Shown in pieces: positions 8,461-15,951 of a DNA stretch of 21,652 nt. Source of the DNA: Alphaproteobacteria bacterium (GTDB taxonomy: Bacteria > Pseudomonadota > Alphaproteobacteria > Rhizobiales > Devosiaceae); contig JAADFY010000034.1 of the NCBI GenBank assembly GCA_013152625.1, positions 1,492-23,143 of the forward strand. Reading direction: 5' to 3'. Every line of letters starts with the position of its first letter. Positions within the stretch are counted from its first letter, which is position 1. The notes under the pieces are model-generated. The model was not told the DNA's origin. It saw nothing but the letters and a program-made list of their open reading frames with translations, and did no database searches. The position numbers and the translations under genes are program-made.

Positions 8461-8670
8461 GACGCTATTCCCGAAAACTCAAACCAGAGCCCCCGTTAGG
8501 CGTTAACTTGATGGCGCGATCAAGGCGGGTTGATTTCCGGGGTCGCCAACCGGCATCAATCGGCGCGGTTGCCGGCCAGATTGTTTCATTGTGCAACGGC
8601 AACGGATCGGAAACCTCAAGATGCTAGCATTTGACCCGTGTGCATTTTTAACCCGGAACCGTTGGCATAA

Positions 8671-9255
8671 ATGACCGAACAGCCCTCAGATCAACTTGAC
8701 GTCCGGGCGGCAACAACCGCCGATCTGGACTGGGTTCACAAAACGCTCATGGGCGCCATTGCCGAAACCGATGTCTACAACGACACGTTCAAACGATGGG
8801 AAATCCAGCGCATGTCGCCGGTGTTTTTAGCCCATCTGCATGCTCTGGACCCCTGGTTTATCCGCATTGCCATGGTGGAAAACCAGCGGGCCGGTTTTCA
8901 GATTTCCGGGCCCGACTGCGGAGCGTTGTTTTTATACTGGTCGTATATCCTGCCCCGATTTCGCCAAAGCCGCCTCGCCCACCTGTTGCTGACCAGCTAC
9001 CGGACCCGGTTCGACAATGGCCAGTGGCACAAACTGGTCACCCTCGCCCGCACAGATAACCGGGTGGCCCTTTTATTGATGCGCCGTCATGGCTGGCGCC
9101 AGGTGGCAGCCCTTGACAACCACATTTTTGGCCAGGATTACCTCATGTTTGAAATCATGCTCGAAAAAACCAGCCCCGATTACGAATTCGGGTTTGTCAA
9201 AGGCCGCGCCGGACGGATCAAACAGAAACTGGCAGGTCTTTTAGGGCGTGCCTAG
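8671..9255 (+). CDS. GNAT-fold acetyltransferase-like protein
   Basis: A 194-residue soluble protein. The N-terminus VRAATTADLDWVHK is the usual first strand and helix of GNAT domains. A hydrophobic strand (GALFLYWSYI, 84-93) leads into an Arg-rich stretch LPRFRQSRLAHLLL (94-107) where motif A, the acetyl-CoA pyrophosphate loop, should be. The final TLARTDNRVALLLMRRHGW (124-142) is a good match to the later GNAT motif with Asn130. Motif A lacks the usual Gly-x-Gly, so the call is to fold level; the substrate is unknown. The stop codon TAG is the end of the first of three 19-bp tandem repeats, and the gene converges on the flippase gene. Confidence 0.62.
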   Translation: MTEQPSDQLDVRAATTADLDWVHKTLMGAIAETDVYNDTFKRWEIQRMSPVFLAHLHALDPWFIRIAMVENQRAGFQISGPDCGALFLYWSYILPRFRQSRLAHLLLTSYRTRFDNGQWHKLVTLARTDNRVALLLMRRHGWRQVAALDNHIFGQDYLMFEIMLEKTSPDYEFGFVKGRAGRIKQKLAGLLGRA

Positions 9256-9293
9256 TCTTTTAGGGCGTGCCTAGTCTTTTGGGGCGGATCTAA
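9237..9293. repeat. Three tandem 19-bp repeats at the junction of two convergent genes
   Basis: Two identical units, TCTTTTAGGGCGTGCCTAG (9237-9255 and 9256-9274), are followed by a diverged third (9275-9293, ending TCTAA). The first unit carries the TAG stop of the plus-strand GNAT-like gene. The third overlaps the minus-strand flippase stop codon (9290-9292). The unit length is not a multiple of three, so extra copies would shift frame if translated. Confidence 0.93.
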
Positions 9294-10657
9294 TCTTTAA
9301 GCACCGCTTGCACATTTTCAGCCCGGTCCGGCCTGTCGCCGCGAGTTCGCGCCCAGATTGCCACATCGATGCCGGTAATGCGCCGGCACATGAACCACCA
9401 GCCCGCGGACCAGATCACCATGGCCGCAACCGCGGCCAGCGCCGCGCCAACGATCCCGAACATGGGCACCAACACGAAATTCAGCCCGATCAGCCCCGCC
9501 AGACCGCCAACCGCCACCGGTAGCGTGACATGGGGCCGGTCCTTTAACGACAGGACAAGATTGGCCGGCCCGAATATCGGCCGCAGGGCCAACCCGGCAA
9601 AAAGGATCAGCAACACCGGGTACCCTTTGGCAAACCCCGGCCCGAAAAGTGAAAGGGCCAGTGGCCCGAGCACCAGCGCGCCCACAAAACTCAATCCGGC
9701 CAGGCCCAGCGCCAGCCTGTTGGCCTGCCCCACCCGTCTGGCAAACCCGTCCCGGTCGGCCCGGGCATCGTCGGCATAAAAGTCGGGCAAAAACACCGCA
9801 TAGACCGCACCAATCCCAAACACAGCCAACAGGAAAAACCGCACACTAACCCCGAAAACGGCCAGTTGCTCCACGTCGAGCAGCAAGGCCAGGACCAGCA
9901 GATCAATGTCGAACATGAAATCGGTGGCCACCATAATGACCACCCACGGCAGGGCAAATCGCCACCAGCGGCGCCGTTCGCTGTCCGGAACCGGCTCACC
10001 GGCGGAGATTGGTGCCATGGCGCGTAGCGTCAGCCACACATGCAGCGCCGCATTGAACCACAGGATGGCCACCAGCCCCATGCCGATAAAACCGATGGCT
10101 TCCGGCGCCCCGATGCCGGCGGAAATTCCAAACCCCACCACACCGAGAATTCCCAGCGGGCGCAACGCCGTGTCCGGCCCGAAAGCCAAAAAGGGCTGGC
10201 GCAACCCCACCAGCAAACCGCCACACACGAATGTCACCGACAACGCCGCCGCCCCCGCCACCAGCACCCACCGATTGTCGTAAAGCACCGCCAGCCAGAT
10301 CGTATCCGAGGTATGATCCGTAATGCCGGAGATGGCCAGAACCCCGAGAATAACCACCAGTAAGGCACTGACCCCGGCGATATGCAGCCCGGCACGGCGG
10401 ACAAATGCGCGCAACAAACGGCCCTGTCCGGCGGTGGCATATTCGGCCGAAAAATACGATCCGACGACCTGAAACCCCAGCGGCAGCGCCACCGCCAGCA
10501 GATTAAGCACCGCCACAAACAGCAGATACTGCCCCAGGGATTGGGCACCCCACGCGCGTGAGATCAGCAACTGGGCTAAAAACAGCACGCCGGCGCCCCC
10601 CAGCCGGACGCCGAATATAATCGCCGATTTGCCTAAAATCCGCGCAGAGCTTGCCAT
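9290..10657 (-). CDS. Wzx-like polysaccharide/lipid-linked glycan flippase
   Basis: A 455-residue membrane protein with roughly 12-14 hydrophobic helices, of the size and composition of the oligosaccharide flippases in the MOP superfamily, which move undecaprenyl-linked glycans across the inner membrane. The N-terminal segment ending FLAQLLISRAWGAQSLGQY is typical: a first helix, then the Arg-x-x-Gly-x-x-x-x-Gly-Gln-Tyr pattern of Wzx proteins. The glycan is unknown. It starts eight bases after the FemAB-like gene ends, so the two form an operon. No glycosyltransferase or polymerase is adjacent in the window, unlike a classical polysaccharide cluster. Confidence 0.85.
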   Translation of the reverse strand: MASSARILGKSAIIFGVRLGGAGVLFLAQLLISRAWGAQSLGQYLLFVAVLNLLAVALPLGFQVVGSYFSAEYATAGQGRLLRAFVRRAGLHIAGVSALLVVILGVLAISGITDHTSDTIWLAVLYDNRWVLVAGAAALSVTFVCGGLLVGLRQPFLAFGPDTALRPLGILGVVGFGISAGIGAPEAIGFIGMGLVAILWFNAALHVWLTLRAMAPISAGEPVPDSERRRWWRFALPWVVIMVATDFMFDIDLLVLALLLDVEQLAVFGVSVRFFLLAVFGIGAVYAVFLPDFYADDARADRDGFARRVGQANRLALGLAGLSFVGALVLGPLALSLFGPGFAKGYPVLLILFAGLALRPIFGPANLVLSLKDRPHVTLPVAVGGLAGLIGLNFVLVPMFGIVGAALAAVAAMVIWSAGWWFMCRRITGIDVAIWARTRGDRPDRAENVQAVLKD

Positions 10658-10665
10658 GGGTTGCC

Positions 10666-11799
10666 TTACCTGCCGGCTCGAAGGGAATTGATTCGCCGGG
10701 TCAGGTTCGATTTGAAGTCCCGGGCGCCGTATACGCCAAGACCGATCAGTTTTGACCAGGTGTTAGGCGCAAAATGCATGACCGCCGGCACCGGCTCGAT
10801 GGCGCCCGCCTTGCCGGCCATCCCGCTTTTGAAGCGGTGCAGGCCATCATAGCCGTCGGTGCCCCCCAGATCATACCAGCCCGCGCCGGTGTTCTCGCGC
10901 AGCCACCGGATGATTTCCGCCTGCATGAAATAGCCCGCCCGCAGGGGCAGCGCATCGTTGGCTGTGGCCCCGTACAGATAAACCGCCGTGTCCCCGGCGG
11001 TAAATACGATCGCCCCTGCCACCGGCACACCCCCGCAATGGACAAAAAACAGCTCCGGGCGCAACCGGGGGTCCTCACAGGCAAACAGTTCATTCAGGGT
11101 CGAAAAGGCCGAGTAGTCGGGAAAGCGCTTGCGCTCGGTCATGGCCGAATAAAGATTGTTGAAAATCTCCAGATCGGCCGGTTCGCGCCGACTGAAGGTC
11201 AGCGTGTTCTGGCGCGATTTTTTCAAATGGTAGCGCCATTTTTGCCCGAAACTGGCCGTTTGCTCGGTATCTTTTAGGTCGATGCGCACAAAATAGCGGT
11301 TTGGATAGGGCAGGCTGGAGCCGGGAAAAAACCCGTTCTCGGCCAGAATAGTGCTCGCCGGGTTGGGGCTGGCCGGTACCGCCCGCGGCAAAATGGTAAC
11401 AAACAGCCCCTTTGAACGTGCGTAGCGATCAACGAGTTCGCTTACCATGCCGGAATGGATTTCTTCGGCCCCCGACCCGTTTCTCTCCGCCAGCACCGGG
11501 CCCCATTTGACCACCGCAAATCCCCCCAGCCCGGCAGGAAATTTCCGGATCAAAACCAGACAGCCGCCAACCACGCGCCCGTGCTGCCGAAACAGCAACG
11601 GTTCAATATCCATGCCCGGCCAGCGGCTGGCGGCAAAGGCGTGCAGCTGTTCCTGACACACACCGTCAAAACCCGCCACCAGCCGGTCCCACAGCGCGCC
11701 CGCAACAACCGTACATTCCAGTTCGCCGTCAGATGAACGAACCCCGGCATCATCGCGGATGGCCCGCGAAGGGCGGGAGGCGGCGGCTGGGCTGGACAT
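10666..11799 (-). CDS. FemAB-family / GNAT-type aminoacyltransferase-like protein
   Basis: A 377-residue cytosolic protein resembling the FemAB group, with paired GNAT-like halves. The C-terminal half has strand-loop patterns such as FFVHCGGVPVAGAIVF followed by TAVYLYGAT and AGWYDLGGTDGYDG, the typical core of FemAB-like proteins. WRYHLKKSRQNTLTFSR fits the central basic segment. FemX/FemAB enzymes add amino acids to peptidoglycan precursors; alphaproteobacterial relatives near polysaccharide genes are uncharacterised in detail and may acylate a glycan or lipid. It is the first gene of a two-gene operon with the flippase. No clear ribosome-binding site precedes the ATG, and the first 25 residues look poorly conserved, so a downstream start is possible. 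Confidence 0.75.
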   Translation of the reverse strand: MSSPAAASRPSRAIRDDAGVRSSDGELECTVVAGALWDRLVAGFDGVCQEQLHAFAASRWPGMDIEPLLFRQHGRVVGGCLVLIRKFPAGLGGFAVVKWGPVLAERNGSGAEEIHSGMVSELVDRYARSKGLFVTILPRAVPASPNPASTILAENGFFPGSSLPYPNRYFVRIDLKDTEQTASFGQKWRYHLKKSRQNTLTFSRREPADLEIFNNLYSAMTERKRFPDYSAFSTLNELFACEDPRLRPELFFVHCGGVPVAGAIVFTAGDTAVYLYGATANDALPLRAGYFMQAEIIRWLRENTGAGWYDLGGTDGYDGLHRFKSGMAGKAGAIEPVPAVMHFAPNTWSKLIGLGVYGARDFKSNLTRRINSLRAGR

Positions 11800-12148
11800 T
11801 GGCGTGCAAATCCGTGGTTGGGGGTAAGATCACCACCCCATTCTGGCAGCCAATATTATTCAATATGCCGAACGTGTGCCCCGTCATCGGCCCTTTTCTG
11901 GCCCCATGGTTAAGGTTTGCCCAAACCGGTGGCTCGATTTTTTTGCAAAAACCCGCCCCGGCGAGGTGCGAGCCGTTATGCGACCAGCCACCCGGCGCGA
12001 GGGGAAAAAGAGCCGCCCTTATCTCAAACCCGGAGTTCAGCGAGCTTTAACGCGAGCCGGCCGAACAGGCCGCGCCGTCGCAGGCTCGGTGCGCAGCACC
12101 GAAATAGCCGTGAGCGAAAACAAAGCCACTCGGCGTGAGAGGAAAGAA
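11800..12148. other. Non-coding gap between the FemAB-like gene and tRNA-Glu
   Basis: About 350 bp without a credible gene. It should hold the FemAB-like promoter and the 3' trailer of tRNA-Glu. A short hairpin, CGGTGC (12087-12092) with GCACCG (12096-12101) and a 3-base loop, lies about 50 bp past the tRNA 3' end. It has no T run, so termination is only possible. I see no integrase, att duplication or RNA gene. Confidence 0.6.
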
Positions 12149-12224
12149 TGGCGCGCCCTACGGGACTCGAACCCGTGTTTCCGCCGTGAAAGGGCGGCGT
12201 CCTAGACCACTAGACGAAGGGCGC
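12149..12224 (-). tRNA. tRNA-Glu (anticodon TTC)
   Basis: A 76-base cloverleaf on the minus strand. The acceptor arms GCGCCCT and AGGGCGC pair perfectly, followed by discriminator G and an encoded CCA (12151-12149). The anticodon loop CTTTCAC sits on a CCGCC/GGCGG stem, giving TTC. The T loop GGTTCGAGTCC and the D-arm are normal. Confidence 0.97.
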
Positions 12225-12237
12225 TGGCGCGGGCTTT

Positions 12238-12266
12238 CCTATAGGGTGCCACTGGATTTGAGGCAA
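12238..12266 (-). promoter_or_regulatory. Putative promoter of tRNA-Glu
   Basis: On the minus strand, TTGCCT (12261-12266) and TATAGG (12238-12243) are separated by exactly 17 bp; each matches four of six consensus bases. The predicted start falls about seven bases upstream of the mature tRNA 5' end. Confidence 0.5.
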
Positions 12267-12319
12267 GCGGTGATTTTGCCAAAAATCGTGACGTCGATAT
12301 TTTGTTCGCCCGTCATTGC

Positions 12320-12766
12320 TTAACACCCGGAGAACATGAGGGGTCCGGCGGCGCCGGCCGGGCGTTTTCGGACGTCAATATGAATGAATTTGCGGCCCGG
12401 ATAACAGCCAATGCCACCAACCACCGATTGCCGGCGCATGAACTTTATCAGGCGGGCTTTTGAAACTCCGGGTACGAACACATCAACGGCCTGGCATTTC
12501 ATGTGCAAGCTCTTGCGGGCGCCCCCTACTGAACCATTGCGCCAGGGGGACCGATAGCCCGAGGTGACCACTGCCGGCTGGTTGAACTTGCGCTCTGTTG
12601 CCTTGAGGGCCAGGCGGACCCGGGGTGTCAGGCACGCGGTGGAAACCGCACTGGTCTCAACGTAAACCCCGTATTTGGTCTCGTAGCGTACGCTGTTCAG
12701 GCTGGTTAACCCGACGCAGCCGGACAAGAACAACGCACCAAACATTGCAAAAACGGGGGAACGCAC
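12320..12766 (-). CDS. Peptidase M15A (YcbK/DUF882-like) lipoprotein
   Basis: A 148-residue protein with a lipobox LSGC at 14-17, so it is probably a lipid-anchored periplasmic protein. The metal-binding pattern of the M15 fold is present: SGYRSPWRN (69-77), H88 and D95 in the HMKCQAVD stretch, and H129/D131 in FIHIDVR. Members act on peptide stems of peptidoglycan or only bind it; YcbK-type proteins are poorly characterised. The GTG start is chosen because it has an AGGG motif at normal spacing and gives a full lipoprotein signal; ATG at 12745 would leave too short a signal peptide. Four further cysteines (45, 91, 121 and 148) may form disulfides. Confidence 0.83.
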   Translation of the reverse strand: MRSPVFAMFGALFLSGCVGLTSLNSVRYETKYGVYVETSAVSTACLTPRVRLALKATERKFNQPAVVTSGYRSPWRNGSVGGARKSLHMKCQAVDVFVPGVSKARLIKFMRRQSVVGGIGCYPGRKFIHIDVRKRPAGAAGPLMFSGC

Positions 12767-12878
12767 GGCCAGCCCTGAAAATGTGCACCAGATACCGGGC
12801 CGAACCTATCGTGATAACGATAATGGGCGGTCAAAATCCTCGGTTAATGAAACCTGAAGATTATTGCACAGCCATCGC

Positions 12879-13298
12879 TTACCACTCTCCGGTATTGGCC
12901 ATGGACGCCCAGGGTTCCTGCTGGGGCAGGGGGCCGTCTTTTTGCAGCAGTTCGATGGATATTCCATCAGGAGAACGCACAAATGCCATGTGCCCGTCCC
13001 GGGGCGGGCGGTTGATGACCACCCCCATATCCATGAGGTGGCGGCAAAGATCGTAGATATTTTCCACCCGGTAGGCCAGATGACCGAAGTTGCGCCCGCC
13101 GCTATAGCCACGCTCGCCCCAGTTGTAGGTCAGTTCAATTTCCCCGCCGTCGTCGCCGGGCGCGCCAAGGAAAACCAGGGTGTATCTGGCTTTCTCGTTT
13201 TCATGGCGTCGGGTTTCCTTCAGACCGAGCCCGTCACAATAAAACTTCAGGCTTTCGTCAATATCGCTGACGCGAACCATGGTGTGTAAAAACTGCAT
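12879..13298 (-). CDS. gloA: Lactoylglutathione lyase (glyoxalase I)
   Basis: A 139-residue enzyme isomerising the methylglyoxal-glutathione hemithioacetal to S-lactoylglutathione in the cytosol. All four metal ligands of the GloA type are at expected places: H5, E55 in IELTYNWG, H73 in FGHLAYRV, and E116 in ISIELLQ. The frame is open for 30 codons further upstream, but the ATG at 13298 is chosen because AAGGAG lies about eight bases before it and the product then matches the family N-terminus MQFLHTMVRV. It appears to be a single gene, divergent from the region upstream of the cold-shock gene. Confidence 0.95.
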   Translation of the reverse strand: MQFLHTMVRVSDIDESLKFYCDGLGLKETRRHENEKARYTLVFLGAPGDDGGEIELTYNWGERGYSGGRNFGHLAYRVENIYDLCRHLMDMGVVINRPPRDGHMAFVRSPDGISIELLQKDGPLPQQEPWASMANTGEW

Positions 13299-13408
13299 GA
13301 TCGTCTCCTTTCGGTGCAATCGAGTGTCCCGGATTGCCCAGGCCGGATTGGCGAATCGATTTTCGCACTGTGCCGGTGAAATTGGCAACCGCAGGTTCAG
13401 GAGTTGCC

Positions 13409-13549
13409 ATGTTCGACGGGCGGGCGGCAGATGTTTTGAAGGCTGGGCAGGGGTGTTTTATGACCGAGCAGGCGGCGCTTTGGGTGCCGGTGCGAACATT
13501 TCTGCAACAGTTTGCGCCCGCAATTCACATTCCGCCCGGCACCGCTTAA
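13409..13549 (+). CDS. Possible small protein of 46 residues, unknown function
   Basis: A short ORF in the gap between gloA and the cold-shock gene. It is preceded by AGGAG five bases before the ATG, the best ribosome-binding site in this gap. The product begins MFDGRAADVLKAG, has no membrane segment or recognised motif, and ends in HIPPGTA. The ORF could be extended upstream to 13334, but the Shine-Dalgarno favours the internal ATG. It may be chance in GC-rich DNA, or an element of the cold-shock gene leader. Confidence 0.33.
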   Translation: MFDGRAADVLKAGQGCFMTEQAALWVPVRTFLQQFAPAIHIPPGTA

Positions 13550-13638
13550 CATTTGGTACTGAATCGGACACAGTATAGGCCAAGTGTACGAGTGCACCTC
13601 GCAAGCGGCGGGGCGAAGTTCAAACGAGGCGTAGCACC
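13550..13638 (+). promoter_or_regulatory. Leader region of the cold-shock gene
   Basis: This stretch must hold the leader of the cold-shock gene and perhaps its promoter. A weak -10-like TATAGG lies at 13574-13579 with TTGGTA 15 bp upstream, which is short spacing. A purine-rich CGAGGCG precedes the ATG by about nine bases. Cold-shock genes often have structured leaders, but I cannot demonstrate one here. Confidence 0.25.
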
Positions 13639-14262
13639 ATGGGGGCGAATTCACCATTCGACGGCGGCCTGCCGGAAGGTCGGGTCAGCGAGAACGTAGA
13701 GCCTGAAATCGGCGAGGCCCACGGGCCGGGCGCCGGTTCCGAGCTTGAGGCGATTGAAATTGTCGGGGCCATCAAATGGTTTGACGTGTCAAAGGGCTTT
13801 GGTTTCATTGTCCCCGACAATGGCATGCCCGACGTGCTCGTTCATGTCACCTGCTTGCGGCGGGACGGGTACCAGACAGCTTACGAAGGGGCGCGGGTTG
13901 TGTGCGAAGCGTTGCACCGGCCGGGCGGCCTGCAGGCGTTTCGAATTCTCTCAATGGATGAAACCACGGCCAAACATTCCGCTCAAATGCCAGCGGCGCG
14001 GACACACGTTGTGGTTGAGCCAACCTCTCAGCTTGAGCGGCTCGAGGTGAAATGGTTCAACCGGATACGCGGGTTTGGCTTCCTGTCTGCGGGGGAGGGG
14101 CACCCGGATGTATTTATACATATGGAAACCCTTCGCCGGTATGGGCTGACCGAACTGCGGCCCGGTCAATTTGTGCTTGTGCGCTATGGAAATGGACCAA
14201 AAGGGCTTATGGTGGCCGAAATTCGACCCGACGGGTGGGGCGGAGCGCCGTCTTCTCATTAG
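13639..14262 (+). CDS. Tandem cold-shock-domain protein
   Basis: A 207-residue nucleic-acid-binding protein with two cold-shock domains. Domain 1 (about 42-106) has RNP1-like KGFGFI (52-57) and RNP2-like VLVHV (66-70). Domain 2 (about 135-197) has RGFGFL (144-149) and VFIHM (158-162). An acidic, Gly/Pro-rich N-terminal tail of about 40 residues precedes them. Double-domain CspA relatives are common in Rhizobiales and bind single-stranded RNA or DNA as chaperones. The DUF192 lipoprotein follows 45 bp later in the same frame, so the two are likely co-transcribed. Confidence 0.94.
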   Translation: MGANSPFDGGLPEGRVSENVEPEIGEAHGPGAGSELEAIEIVGAIKWFDVSKGFGFIVPDNGMPDVLVHVTCLRRDGYQTAYEGARVVCEALHRPGGLQAFRILSMDETTAKHSAQMPAARTHVVVEPTSQLERLEVKWFNRIRGFGFLSAGEGHPDVFIHMETLRRYGLTELRPGQFVLVRYGNGPKGLMVAEIRPDGWGGAPSSH

Positions 14263-14307
14263 GCCTTTTCTCTTCGGGCCGGTGACGGACAGGTCACAAA
14301 AAGCGGA

Positions 14308-14781
14308 TTGGTTACATTGCAGTTCAAAAAGTTTCTGGCGTTGTTCGCATGGGTTGTTATTGGCGCTGTAACGCTGAGCGCCTGCGCCGGGCAGCCCGCC
14401 GCTGATCAAAACGTTCTGACCATTAAAAGCGCGGCCGGCGAATTCGTGTTCAATATCGAAATTGCGGAGGACAATCAGTCCCGTAACCGCGGGCTTATGT
14501 TCCGCACAGAGCTGGCGCCCGACGCGGGCATGTTGTTTGATTTTTTCGACGAGGCGCCCAGATCGTTCTGGATGCAGAATACGGTCATCTCTCTTGATTT
14601 GCTGTTTATCAAAGCCAACGGGACGATTGTTCGGGTTCACCCCGATGCAGTGCCCCGGGACCTGACGTCGATCCCTTCGGGGGAACCGGTGCGGTTTGTA
14701 TTCGAAATCCCCGGCGGCCGGGCGGCAGAACTTGGCATTGTGGCCGGGGATACGATTATTCATCCACGCGTCGAGCCCTGA
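14308..14781 (+). CDS. DUF192 lipoprotein
   Basis: A 157-residue protein with a signal peptide and lipobox LSAC (23-26), so it should be lipid-anchored outside the cytoplasm. It carries the DUF192 core: RGLMFR (61-66), GMLFDF (74-79), SFWMQNT (86-92) and SLDLLFI. The family is widespread but has no firmly established function. There is no ATG; translation must begin at TTG 14308 or TTG 14317, the latter giving MQFKKFLALFA. Both lack a strong ribosome-binding site, suggesting coupling to the cold-shock gene just upstream. Confidence 0.9.
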   Translation: MVTLQFKKFLALFAWVVIGAVTLSACAGQPAADQNVLTIKSAAGEFVFNIEIAEDNQSRNRGLMFRTELAPDAGMLFDFFDEAPRSFWMQNTVISLDLLFIKANGTIVRVHPDAVPRDLTSIPSGEPVRFVFEIPGGRAAELGIVAGDTIIHPRVEP

Positions 14782-14828
14782 TTTCGCTTGTTTCAAGAAA
14801 ATTACCAGCCCGCTGAAGGGGAAAACAC

Positions 14829-15278
14829 GTGACTGAACCCACGTTGAAATGGCTTGTTTCCCTACCGATTATGGGTATCGGCCTGGGATCCATGGCCCTG
14901 GGGCTGTCTTGGATATTAAGCGCCGAACCCTGGATGCTCGATCAGGCCGCCAACGAGATTTTGCTCCAGACCAGTTTTGAGGTGCTGCTGGCCATCCCGG
15001 GCAACGAAAACATGGGGGTGTATTTGAATGGGGTTTACGGATTTTTCGGCCTGTGGGTGTTTTCCGTTGGCCTGCTGATCGTAACCTATGTGTTTGCCAC
15101 CGGAATGGACACGGCGCGGGTTCGAAATTATATATATATCGCTTTATTGCTGATATTGGCCTTTACCTACATCATGCAATTGACCTATACGCCGTCGTCG
15201 TATTTTTTATGGGTCAGCCACGGTTTTCTCGTTTCCATCGGTATAAGCTATCTGACATCAAGATACCTGAAGGCGTGA
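14829..15278 (+). CDS. Four-helix membrane protein of unknown function
   Basis: A 149-residue protein with four hydrophobic segments (about 8-31, 67-90, 99-117 and 124-143) joined by short loops. The first loop is the largest and may face the periplasm. It starts with GTG preceded by AAGGGG at good spacing. I recognise no catalytic motif and do not assign a family with confidence; it resembles small DUF-type membrane proteins of alphaproteobacteria. It lies 47 bp after the DUF192 gene and ends 17 bp before tRNA-Arg. Confidence 0.75.
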   Translation: MTEPTLKWLVSLPIMGIGLGSMALGLSWILSAEPWMLDQAANEILLQTSFEVLLAIPGNENMGVYLNGVYGFFGLWVFSVGLLIVTYVFATGMDTARVRNYIYIALLLILAFTYIMQLTYTPSSYFLWVSHGFLVSIGISYLTSRYLKA

Positions 15279-15295
15279 TTCATTCGCCCGGCCCC

Positions 15296-15372
15296 GGCCC
15301 CGTAGCTCAGCTGGATAGAGCAATTGACTTCTAATCAATAGGTCGCAGGTTCGAATCCTGCCGGGGTCGCCA
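15296..15372 (+). tRNA. tRNA-Arg (anticodon TCT)
   Basis: A 77-base cloverleaf: acceptor arms GGCCCCG and CGGGGTC (one G-T pair), D-arm AGCTCAGCTGGATAGAGC, anticodon stem ATTGA/TCAAT around CTTCTAA (TCT), T-arm GCAGG/CCTGC, discriminator G and encoded CCA (15370-15372). Confidence 0.97.
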
Positions 15373-15412
15373 GTCCGGGCGTGGCCGGTGCTGCGTTCCA
15401 GTCCTGATTGTA

Positions 15413-15823
15413 TCAATTTTTAGAATAAAACCCGTCCGTGAACCGCGTGTATTCCACCGCGGTGCCGCTTTCGATCATTGCGCGGTTGATCTCGCGCCGG
15501 TCCTCCAGAAAACACCGGGCGACCGTACGATTGTAGCGGTCGATATCCACCCGCTGGCAGGTCAGGGGCTTTCCAAAGGCAAGGGCGGTCAGGGTGTCGG
15601 TGGCGGCCTGATAACCGGGCTCGGCCCGTTCGGGGGCATCCACCCCCCACAGGCGGATCTGTGGACGGTGGCCGGCAATGTACAGGCTGTCCCCGTCCAC
15701 CACCGAAGTTACACGACCATTGATTTGCTCAAAGACCTGGGGTTGTTCGGGGCCGGAAAAAACAAACAGATAGGCCGCAAGTCCGCCCGATACCAGCAAG
15801 ATGACCCAGACAATTTTATCCAT
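15413..15823 (-). CDS. Membrane-anchored staphylococcal-nuclease-like (thermonuclease) protein
   Basis: A 136-residue protein with one N-terminal membrane helix or uncleaved signal (about 3-23), then an SNase-like fold. Conserved elements are VVDGDSL (41-47), IRLWGVDAPE (56-65) and DRYNRTVA (95-102). R57, E65 and R99 match the catalytic Arg-Glu-Arg of Staphylococcus nuclease, and D43/D45/D62 match calcium ligands, so it is probably an active extracytoplasmic nuclease. The ATG at 15823 is chosen over upstream in-frame starts because AGGG precedes it at about nine bases and the product then begins with the anchor. It lies four bases after the stop that the LacI-type gene would use if its frameshift were repaired. 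Confidence 0.88.
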   Translation of the reverse strand: MDKIVWVILLVSGGLAAYLFVFSGPEQPQVFEQINGRVTSVVDGDSLYIAGHRPQIRLWGVDAPERAEPGYQAATDTLTALAFGKPLTCQRVDIDRYNRTVARCFLEDRREINRAMIESGTAVEYTRFTDGFYSKN

Positions 15824-15827
15824 GAAA

Positions 15828-15951
15828 TCAACCCTGATCCGCGTTATCATCGGGCGCCCGCTGCTTGCCCGGTTCAACGAACGGGGCGGTGGACTGGCGT
15901 ACAATCAGTTCGGCGGCAAGAATTTGTTCTTTTGGCACCGGCCGGCGCGGT
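15828..15951 (-). pseudogene. Out-of-frame C-terminus of the LacI-family regulator
   Basis: Removing one T from the minus-strand run (plus 15956-15959) joins ALIDI to YEPRRPVPKEQILAAELIVR and then QSTAPFVEPGK, ending at TGA (15830-15828). The ELIVRQSTAP segment is the standard end of LacI-family proteins. This shows the frame was intact recently, or is intact in the real genome. Confidence 0.88.

Noticed and set aside
9237..9293. Attachment site or insertion-sequence target duplication
   Set aside because: The repeats are directly tandem with nothing between them, and no integrase or transposase is nearby.
11876..12205. Plus-strand ORF of 109 codons running into the tRNA
   Set aside because: Its C-terminal end is a translation of the tRNA-Glu gene on the opposite strand, a familiar artefact, and the rest has no homology that I recognise.
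13951..14796. Minus-strand ORF of 281 codons opposite the cold-shock and DUF192 genes
   Set aside because: It spans the antisense of two well-supported genes and has no recognised motif.
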